NCBI GenBank assembly: GCA_946478975.1
Contig: CAMLEO010000053.1
Span: 1 to 29,436, forward strand
Direction: 5' to 3'
Length of the DNA stretch: 29,436 nucleotides
From: an uncultured Steroidobacter sp.
Lineage (GTDB): Bacteria > Pseudomonadota > Gammaproteobacteria > Steroidobacterales > Steroidobacteraceae
Position numbers and translations under genes: made by a program. Positions within the stretch are counted from its first letter, which is position 1. Each line of letters opens with the position of its first letter. The notes under the pieces are model-generated. The model saw only the letters and a list, made by a program, of their open reading frames with translations, ran no database searches and was not told the origin of the DNA. Below, piece by piece: positions 23,643 to 29,436 of this stretch.

Positions 23643-25496
23643 ATGCACGGAAGTACGAAGATGCGCTGGAGCGGTCTGGCGGCCTCGCTGATGTTTGTTT
23701 CGGCTGCCGCCGCACCAGCGCCCAATCCATTGCGGAATGTTTATTTCGGCGACCTGCATTTGCATACGCGCAATTCGTTCGATGCGTACGTCTTCAACGT
23801 GCGTGCGAATCCGGACAATGCGTACGCGTATGCCAAAGGGCAGACGATCAAACACGCCATGGGCTTCGATCTGCGGCTCACGCAAGGTCCGTTGGATTTT
23901 CTGGCGGTGACGGATCACGCCGAGTACCTGGGTGTGCTGCAGGCCATCGATACGCCTGGCACGGAATACTCGAAGGTGCCGTACGCGCGTGAGCTGTTTT
24001 CGAGCGAGCGCGCCGGCATCCTCGCCGCGTTCGAGCGCTTTGCCGATAGTTTGAGCAGCGGCAAGCGGCGGCCGGAGCTTTCCGACCTGTCCGCGACGCG
24101 CTCGGCGTGGCAGGAAACGATCCGCAGCGCCGAGCGCAATAACGAGCCTGGAAAGTTCACGACGTTTGTTGGCTACGAGTTCACCTCGCTGCCCGAAGTG
24201 CGAAACTTACATCGCAACGTCATCTTCTCCGGCAATCGCGTGCCGCCGTTGCCGTTCTCGGCGCTCGATTCGCAGAACCCGGAAGATCTGTGGCACTGGA
24301 TGGAGCAGCGCCGAACCGAGGGAATGGAAGCAGTGTCGATTCCTCACAACGGCAACGGCTCGGACGGCACGATGTTCGAGCGCACGATGTGGAACGGTCA
24401 GCCCATCGATCGCGCCTACGCCGAGCTGCGCTCACGCAATGAGCCATTGGTGGAGATCACGCAGGTCAAAGGGCAGTCCGAGACCATGCCGCTGCTGTCG
24501 CCGAATGACGAGCTCGCGGGATTTGAAGTCATGACTTCATACATCGGCGCGAGCAAGCCAATCACCAGGTTTGAAGGCGGCTACGTACGGGACGCGCTCA
24601 AACGCGGACTTGCGATGGATCGCGAGCTCGGTGTGAATCCATACAAGTTGGGCTTCGTCGCCGGCAGCGACAGTCACAACGCGGCGGGGCCTTACGAGGA
24701 AGATCATTACTTCTCCAAAGTCGGAGTGCTGGATGGGGCGCCCGATCGGCGCGGCGCCGTCCCTCCGGCGCAATACAAGAGCTGGGACGACTTTTATGCC
24801 GCGGGCAAAACTGTGCCAGTCTCTTCAACCTGGGGCTCGGCGGGGCTCACCGGGATCTGGGCGGAACAAAACACGCGCGAGTCGCTGTTCGCGGCGCTTC
24901 GGCGCAAAGAAACATTTGGCACTACCGGCCCGCGCATTCGGGTGCGTTTGTTTGCCGGCTACGGCTTGCAAGGCGTGGACCTCGCGACCGATTCGGGTGT
25001 GCGCAAGGCGTACGCGAACGCAGTGCCGATGGGAGGCGATCTGGTGGCGAAGCCGGGTCGTGCGCCGGAGTTCGTCGTGATTGCCATGCGTGACATCCAT
25101 TCGGCGCCGCTTCAACGCATTCAGATCGTCAAAGGCTGGGTCGATGCGAGCGGGCGATCGTTCGAGAAAGTCTTCGACGTGGCCTGTTCCGATCGCGGCA
25201 AGGTCGATGGCAAGACTCAGCGCTGCCCGGCCAACGGCGCCACAGTCGATCTGAAGACGTGCGAGATCTCGCAGAACAAGGGCGCCGGGCAGTTGCAGAG
25301 TGTTTGGCGCGATCCGGACTTCGATCCGCGACAACATGCGTTCTATTACGCGCGCGTGATCGAGAATCCGACGTGTCGATGGTCGACGTGGGATGCCATC
25401 CGCGCCAACGTTGCACCGAATCCGAAGCTGCCGACGACGATTCAGGAGCGTGCGTACACTTCGCCGATCTGGTTCGTGCCCGCCCATGACCGTTGA
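23643..25496 (+). CDS. DUF3604 protein, PHP-like metal-dependent hydrolase candidate
   Basis: A 617-aa exported protein of the DUF3604 family. I chose ATG 23643 as the start of a signal-like segment (MRWSGLAASLMFVSAAAAPA). PHP-type metal-binding motifs are visible: GDLHLHTRNSFDA (His39, His41, Asp48), VTDHAEY (Asp91, His92, Glu94), a Glu in GYEF (179), NLHRN (His190), IPHNGN (His235) and GSDSH (Asp343, His345). Their order fits a trinuclear PHP phosphoesterase-like site, so hydrolysis is likely but the substrate is unknown. The C-terminal region has Cys pairs (VACSDRGK, QRCP, TCEIS, PTCRW) that may form disulfides in the periplasm. The stop lies inside the next gene (11-base overlap). Confidence 0.88.
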   Translation: MHGSTKMRWSGLAASLMFVSAAAAPAPNPLRNVYFGDLHLHTRNSFDAYVFNVRANPDNAYAYAKGQTIKHAMGFDLRLTQGPLDFLAVTDHAEYLGVLQAIDTPGTEYSKVPYARELFSSERAGILAAFERFADSLSSGKRRPELSDLSATRSAWQETIRSAERNNEPGKFTTFVGYEFTSLPEVRNLHRNVIFSGNRVPPLPFSALDSQNPEDLWHWMEQRRTEGMEAVSIPHNGNGSDGTMFERTMWNGQPIDRAYAELRSRNEPLVEITQVKGQSETMPLLSPNDELAGFEVMTSYIGASKPITRFEGGYVRDALKRGLAMDRELGVNPYKLGFVAGSDSHNAAGPYEEDHYFSKVGVLDGAPDRRGAVPPAQYKSWDDFYAAGKTVPVSSTWGSAGLTGIWAEQNTRESLFAALRRKETFGTTGPRIRVRLFAGYGLQGVDLATDSGVRKAYANAVPMGGDLVAKPGRAPEFVVIAMRDIHSAPLQRIQIVKGWVDASGRSFEKVFDVACSDRGKVDGKTQRCPANGATVDLKTCEISQNKGAGQLQSVWRDPDFDPRQHAFYYARVIENPTCRWSTWDAIRANVAPNPKLPTTIQERAYTSPIWFVPAHDR

Positions 25497-26424
25497 GGAT
25501 CGCAAGCGGTCGGTGGTGGGGCGCGCCCTCCGCGAACCGTTGCTGCAATTCATGGCGATTGCGCTCGTGCTGTTCGTGGCCAATCAACTCATTCACGGCA
25601 GCGTCGCGCGGCCCGCAGGCGAACGCGTCACTATTTCGGCGGGGCGCGTGCGGCAGATCGCAGAGAATTACTCTCTGCTCGCCGGACGCATGCCCAGTCG
25701 GGCCGAGTTGCAGGCGCTGGTCGACGACTTTGCGGACGAAGAGATTGCGTATCGCGAAGCCGTCGTGATGGGCCTGGATGCGGACGACACTATCGTTCGT
25801 CGACGCATGCGACAGAAGTTGGAATTCCTGGCCGAAGATGCCACTGCCAGTGAAGAGCCGACGGACGAGCAACTCGGCGCGTGGTTGACCGAGCACGTGG
25901 CCGATTATCGATTGCCGGAGCGTGTTTCTTTTCGTCACGTGATGGCGAGCAGTGATGTGCGAGGGGCGCAAGCCGAAGCAGACGCCGCTCGTTTCGTGGC
26001 GCAATTGCGCGCAGGTGCGGATCCGACCAAACTCGGCGATGCCTCGATGCTGCCATCAGCGCTGCCTTTGACAACGGAGCAGGGTGTCGCCGCGTTACTT
26101 GGCGAAACGTTTGCTTCTTCGGTGTTCAGGCATGAGGGCACCGGCTGGTTTGGACCGATCGCGTCGCCGCTCGGGGCGCACGTGGTGCTGATTCTGTCGC
26201 GGCAGCAGGCGCAAGATCCGCTGCTGGCCGATGTTCGTGACAAAGTGCGGTCGGATTGGATCGAGGCGCGGCGCCGTGATCAGCGCGAACAGTTCCAGGC
26301 TCGACTGCGCCAGCGTTATGACGTGATCGTCGAGTGGCCGGAGATCTACGCTGCTCAACCTGCGCCAACCGACGTGCCCAAGCTCAGGCGACCGCTCGAT
26401 ACTATCGATGTGAGTGGGGAGTAG
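25486..26424 (+). CDS. Membrane-anchored PpiC/parvulin-like peptidyl-prolyl isomerase
   Basis: A 312-aa protein. ATG 25486 overlaps the DUF3604 gene by 11 bases, which argues for coupled translation; the open frame upstream to 25393 is inside DUF3604. One transmembrane helix is at about 22-38 (LLQFMAIALVLFVANQLIHG), placing the rest in the periplasm. A SurA-type helical chaperone region (about 55-130, MPSRAELQALVDDFADEEIAY) precedes a parvulin-like domain (about 145-250) with VSFRHVMASSD and GWFGPIASPLGAHVVLILSR, the characteristic GxxGPIxSxxGxHxVxL pattern. Likely a dedicated folding factor for a partner in the same operon, such as DUF3604 or the receptor. Confidence 0.85.
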   Translation: MTVEDRKRSVVGRALREPLLQFMAIALVLFVANQLIHGSVARPAGERVTISAGRVRQIAENYSLLAGRMPSRAELQALVDDFADEEIAYREAVVMGLDADDTIVRRRMRQKLEFLAEDATASEEPTDEQLGAWLTEHVADYRLPERVSFRHVMASSDVRGAQAEADAARFVAQLRAGADPTKLGDASMLPSALPLTTEQGVAALLGETFASSVFRHEGTGWFGPIASPLGAHVVLILSRQQAQDPLLADVRDKVRSDWIEARRRDQREQFQARLRQRYDVIVEWPEIYAAQPAPTDVPKLRRPLDTIDVSGE

Positions 26425-26427
26425 AGC

Positions 26428-27420
26428 ATGCTGGCGCGAATGCTGGTCGTGCTCATAACGGCATTCATGATTGCGGCGCCGGCCGAGGCGCACGAGGTTC
26501 GGCCTGCATTCCTGCAGATTCGTGAGATCGAGCCGGCGATATACGACGTGCTGTGGAAAACGCCGGCGCAAGGGGACCTGCGCCTGGCGCTGAATGTCGT
26601 ATGGCCTCGGCAATGTCACACTCTGTCCGCCCCGCGCGCAGCGCTGGTCAAGGCAGCGGTCGTGGAGCATCTGCGCACGGTGTGCGAGGGCGGGCTTGCC
26701 AATCAGCAGATCGGCTTTGAGAATCTTCAAAGCAGCTTGACTGATGTGATCGTGCGCTTCGAACCCCTTGCGGGCTCTCCCAAGACGCTGCGTGCGAATG
26801 GCTCTGCACCTTTCATCGTGATTCCTGCGCGGCAGGCGATGAGCGAGGTGGCCGGGACGTATTTCAACTTGGGCGTCGAGCACATTCTGTTCGGATTCGA
26901 TCACCTGTTGTTTGTGTTGTGCCTGCTGATGCTCATCGACGATCGCAAGCGCCTGCTCGCGTCGATCACGGCGTTCACGGTGGCGCATTCGATGACATTG
27001 GCTGCGACGACATGCGGATGGCTGCGCCTGGCGAGCGCACCGGTCGAGGCGTCCATCGCGCTGTCCATTGCGTTCGTTGCCGCTGAGATCGTCAAATCGC
27101 GCGAGGGCAGAGTCAGCACAACTCAACGCTGGCCGTGGATTGCCTCGTTCGGGTTTGGGCTGCTGCACGGGTTCGGTTTTGCCGCGGCCTTGCATGACAT
27201 CGGTCTGCCCGAAGACGCAGTGCCGCTGGCGCTGTTGTTCTTCAATCTGGGCGTCGAAGCTGGGCAGGTCCTGTTCGTCATCGCGGTGCTGGGGCTGATG
27301 TTTCTTTGGCGTCGCTATGCACCTCGACCGCCGGCCTGGGCGTGGCGAGCGCCGACTTACGTTGCCGGCGTCGCGGGAAGTTTTTGGTTCGTAGAGCGCG
27401 CCATGCGCATCGTATTTTGA
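26428..27420 (+). CDS. HupE/UreJ-family membrane protein with periplasmic domain
   Basis: A 330-aa protein starting 3 bases after the PpiC-like gene. Signal peptide MLARMLVVLITAFMIAAPAEA, then a periplasmic domain of about 120 residues (HEVRPAFLQIREIEPAIYDVLW onward, with a Cys pair). The rest holds about six membrane helices with HupE/UreJ_2 motifs: GVEHILFGFDHLLFVL (about 150-165), TVAHSMTLA, LLHGFGFA and FFNLGVEAGQ. The His/Asp residues in the membrane helices are those linked to nickel/cobalt handling in HupE/UreJ. This variant group with a large N-terminal domain has no proven transport activity that I know of. In this operon it may feed metal to the DUF3604 protein. Confidence 0.87.
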   Translation: MLARMLVVLITAFMIAAPAEAHEVRPAFLQIREIEPAIYDVLWKTPAQGDLRLALNVVWPRQCHTLSAPRAALVKAAVVEHLRTVCEGGLANQQIGFENLQSSLTDVIVRFEPLAGSPKTLRANGSAPFIVIPARQAMSEVAGTYFNLGVEHILFGFDHLLFVLCLLMLIDDRKRLLASITAFTVAHSMTLAATTCGWLRLASAPVEASIALSIAFVAAEIVKSREGRVSTTQRWPWIASFGFGLLHGFGFAAALHDIGLPEDAVPLALLFFNLGVEAGQVLFVIAVLGLMFLWRRYAPRPPAWAWRAPTYVAGVAGSFWFVERAMRIVF

Positions 27421-27430
27421 GAGCATACAA

Positions 27431-28315
27431 ATGATGTTGACCGATCGAGTTGCGATCATCACCGGCGCCGGCGGTGGATTGGGCCGTTCCCACGCGATGC
27501 TGCTTGCACGCTATGGCGCACGCGTCGTCGTGAACGACATGAACCTCTCGCTCGCGACCCAGGTCGCTGAGGAAATCACCGGAAGTGGCGGCCAGGCGAT
27601 TGCAGTCGGTGGTTCGGTCAGTGATGAGGCTCAGGTCGCCTCCATGATCGAGCGCACCATGGCAACGTGGGGCCGCATCGACATCCTGATCAACAACGCC
27701 GGCATCCTGCGCGACAAGAGCTTCGCGAAAATGGAACTTGCCGATTTCCGGCTCGTGCTCGACGTGCACTTGATGGGCGCGGTGATCTGTACCAAGGCCG
27801 TCTGGGAGATCATGCGGCGGCAGCAGTACGGCCGCATCGTCATGACCACGTCTTCATCGGGTCTGTACGGCAACTTCGGCCAGTCGAACTACGGCGCGGC
27901 GAAGATGGCGTTGGTAGGTCTGATGCAGACGCTTGCGCTCGAAGGCGAGAAATACAACATCCGCGTGAACTGCCTTGCTCCAACAGCGGCGACGCAGATG
28001 ACGCAAGGAATTCTTTCGCCTGAAGCGCTTGAGCGCCTTGATCCGAAATTCGTCAGCCCCGGCCTGCTCGCGCTCGTCGGCGATTCGGCTCCGACGCGTG
28101 CCATTCTCTGTGCAGGAGCAGGGCACTTCGCACGCGCGTATGTGACTCTCACCAGCGGCAGCTATGTTGGAAGCGATGACGATGCTGGTGAACGGGTGAT
28201 CGAGCAGTGGGAAAAGATCAGCGATCCCGCGCAGGAGATCGTGCCCGGTCATGGCTTCAAACAATCGGAGCTCGAACTGGCGAGCGCTGCCGCTCACGCT
28301 TCGGCAAAGAACTGA
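27431..28315 (+). CDS. SDR dehydrogenase, (3R)-hydroxyacyl-CoA/17-beta-HSD4-like
   Basis: A 294-aa short-chain dehydrogenase. ATG at 27431 is followed at once by a second ATG. NAD-binding loop TGAGGGLG (11-18), VVNDMN at the end of strand 2 (cofactor selectivity), NNAG (88-91), catalytic Ser in TTSSSGLYGNFGQSNYGAAK (141-158), with Tyr154 and Lys158. The GNFGQxNYxAAK pattern and length resemble the dehydrogenase unit of the MFE-2/17-beta-HSD type 4 group, which oxidises 3-hydroxyacyl-CoA or hydroxysteroids. Ten bases after HupE, so it belongs to the same operon. The last 22 bases overlap the convergent AraC gene. It could act after the acyl-CoA ligase. Confidence 0.9.
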   Translation: MMLTDRVAIITGAGGGLGRSHAMLLARYGARVVVNDMNLSLATQVAEEITGSGGQAIAVGGSVSDEAQVASMIERTMATWGRIDILINNAGILRDKSFAKMELADFRLVLDVHLMGAVICTKAVWEIMRRQQYGRIVMTTSSSGLYGNFGQSNYGAAKMALVGLMQTLALEGEKYNIRVNCLAPTAATQMTQGILSPEALERLDPKFVSPGLLALVGDSAPTRAILCAGAGHFARAYVTLTSGSYVGSDDDAGERVIEQWEKISDPAQEIVPGHGFKQSELELASAAAHASAKN

Positions 28316-29148
28316 CTCGGGCTGCAATCGAACTGTCGGCGAAACATGGTGGCGAACGCGCTCGGGCTGCCATAGCCGAGCGCCATCGCCACATCGATGA
28401 CTTTCTCGCCGCCGGCCAACAATTCCAGCGCGCGTAACAGGCGAGCCTGCTGCCGCCACTGGCCGAAGGTCATTCCGGTTTCCTTCACGAACAGTCGCTG
28501 GATGGTCTTCACATCCAGCACCAGGCGCCGTGCCCAATCCGTCATCGTCGAAGCGTCGTCCGGATGCTGTTGCAAACGTTGGCAGATGCGAAGCAGCCGC
28601 GGATCGGTGGGCATCTGCAGGTTGAGCGGCAGCACTGGCAGCGCTCGCAACTCATCGAGCAGCAGGCGCATGAGGCGGCCGTCCCGAGTGCCCGGAACAA
28701 AGGGTTGTCGCACGTCCATGGCCGCACGGATCAGCTCACGCATCAAAGGCGATATGCCTACTGCTTGCGTGCCGTTCAGCAGCTTCGGCGCCAGTTTCGG
28801 TGCGACCAGCACGCAGCGCATGTGAACTTCGCCTACACAGCGAATCTCGTGAGTCATGCCTGCGGCCATCCAGATCGCTCGCGTGGGTGGCACCACCCAG
28901 CGTCCAACTTCGGTTTGCACCACCATGACACCACGTTCGGCGTAGATCAGCTGATGCTTGGTGTGTGCATGCGGCTGAATGTGCCAGCCCGCCGGATAGT
29001 CGGTTGCCCGGCCGCTGATGGGCGAGGACTCCGCCTCGATTTCTTTGAGAGCTTCCGGCAGAGCCTTCGGCTGACGTGATCGCTGCATGTCCTTTTTGCG
29101 ATGGTTGATGGTTGATTGGCGCGCGACGGGCATGCAGCATCCTCGCAT
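28294..29148 (-). CDS. AraC-family regulator (cupin plus HTH)
   Basis: 284 aa from the ATG at 29148, chosen because GGGGAG lies 7 bases upstream; ATGs at 29133 (GAGG upstream) and 29088 are also possible. The N-terminal half is a cupin-type domain (RATDYPAGWHIQPHAHTKHQLIYAERGVMVVQTE, with His residues). The C-terminal HTH_18 domain contains MTDWARRLVLDVKTIQRLFVKETGM and VIDVAMALGYGSPSAFATMFRRQFDCSP. It is divergent from the Fsr-like transporter with only 30 bases between starts, so it probably controls that gene. The 3' end overlaps the SDR gene tail to tail. Confidence 0.9.
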   Translation of the reverse strand: MRGCCMPVARQSTINHRKKDMQRSRQPKALPEALKEIEAESSPISGRATDYPAGWHIQPHAHTKHQLIYAERGVMVVQTEVGRWVVPPTRAIWMAAGMTHEIRCVGEVHMRCVLVAPKLAPKLLNGTQAVGISPLMRELIRAAMDVRQPFVPGTRDGRLMRLLLDELRALPVLPLNLQMPTDPRLLRICQRLQQHPDDASTMTDWARRLVLDVKTIQRLFVKETGMTFGQWRQQARLLRALELLAGGEKVIDVAMALGYGSPSAFATMFRRQFDCSPSQFFAEA

Positions 29149-29178
29149 AATTGCGCTCCCCGCAGTGAAACTCCCGTT

Positions 29179-29436
29179 ATGACGAATTCCGCGACAGCAA
29201 CCATCGACGCCAGCAGAACCGCTCTCGAAGCTCGGCCGACCTTCGGCATCCTCGGCGCCATCAGCAGTGCGCACATGATCAACGACATGATGCAGTCGTT
29301 GATCCTGGCGATGTATCCGATCCTGAAGGGCGAGTTTTCGCTCAGCTTCAGCCAGGTCGGTTTGATCACGCTGACGTATCAGCTGACCGCGTCGCTGCTG
29401 CAGCCGTTGGTGGGGCTGATCACCGATCGTCGGCCG
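29179..29436 (+). CDS. Fsr-like MFS transporter, 3' end outside window
   Basis: 86 codons from ATG 29179 to the window end. After a polar N-terminus comes FGILGAISSAHMINDMMQSL, then ILAMYPILKGEFSLSFSQVG and LITLTYQLTASLLQP. These closely match the start of fosmidomycin-resistance-type (Fsr) exporters (SxxHxxNDMxQSLxLAxYPxLK). Usual length is near 400 aa, so most is missing. The Shine-Dalgarno is weak. The adjacent divergent AraC gene is a likely regulator. Substrate is not certain from family alone. Confidence 0.85.
   Translation, partial: MTNSATATIDASRTALEARPTFGILGAISSAHMINDMMQSLILAMYPILKGEFSLSFSQVGLITLTYQLTASLLQPLVGLITDRRP

Noticed and set aside
22127..23725. A 532-codon open frame on the minus strand inside the second TonB receptor
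   Set aside because: It is fully antisense to a clear receptor gene, rich in Arg/His/Val and without any family motif. Such frames are common in high-GC coding DNA.
26095..27462. A 455-codon minus-strand frame opposite the PpiC and HupE genes
   Set aside because: Composition is Arg/Gln/His-rich, with no signal or motif, and it crosses two well-supported genes on the other strand.

Overview
This window looks like chromosomal DNA from a high-GC, free-living Gammaproteobacterium. Two large TonB-dependent receptors, a QseBC-type two-component system, a secreted GH43 enzyme, a type B carboxylesterase and an acyl-CoA ligase would fit the Steroidobacteraceae/Xanthomonadales neighbourhood. That placement is an inference from gene content, not from a marker gene. 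I found no rRNA, tRNA, CRISPR array or intact insertion sequence.

Layout. (a) 1-1250, minus strand: a leucine-rich-repeat protein cut by the window edge, an unrecognised 187-aa protein and a doubtful 41-codon ORF. (b) 1251-4624: a tight three-gene minus-strand operon (cytochrome b561, OmpR-type response regulator, QseC-like histidine kinase), divergent from a secreted NTF2-like protein. The divergent intergene carries a CTTAA-N6-CTTAA box of the PmrA/QseB type. (c) 4642-9832: a secreted GH43 arabinanase-like enzyme, translationally coupled to a small secreted accessory protein and divergent from a TonB-dependent receptor. This resembles a small glycan-uptake locus. (d) 9861-10866: an MDR-family oxidoreductase with an unexpected signal peptide, its ribosome-binding site buried in a hairpin. 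(e) 10867-12838: an accessory pocket of three small orphan proteins, about 300 bp with no convincing gene, and a 3' remnant of cheB. (f) 12849-14857, minus strand: an NQO1/KefF-like flavodoxin-fold reductase and an unrecognised Ser/Thr-rich secreted protein with a strong sigma70-type promoter.

(g) 14985-28315 is the most coherent and interesting part. It reads as MFS transporter, secreted type B carboxylesterase, acyl-CoA ligase and TetR regulator, followed by TonB-dependent receptor, DUF3604 PHP-like metal protein, membrane PpiC-like isomerase, HupE/UreJ-like membrane protein and SDR dehydrogenase. The first three genes overlap by 1 and 4 bases. The last five are joined by gaps of 19 bases or less or by overlap. 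The two blocks are each preceded by almost the same 18-bp imperfect palindrome (17 of 18 bases identical), and the TetR gene lies between them. I read this as one TetR-controlled regulon for taking up and breaking down an ester-containing compound through a CoA thioester. The substrate and the roles of the DUF3604, PpiC and HupE proteins are unknown.

(h) 28294-29436: an AraC-type regulator convergent with and overlapping the SDR gene, divergent from the start of an Fsr-like (fosmidomycin-resistance type) MFS transporter that is cut by the window end.
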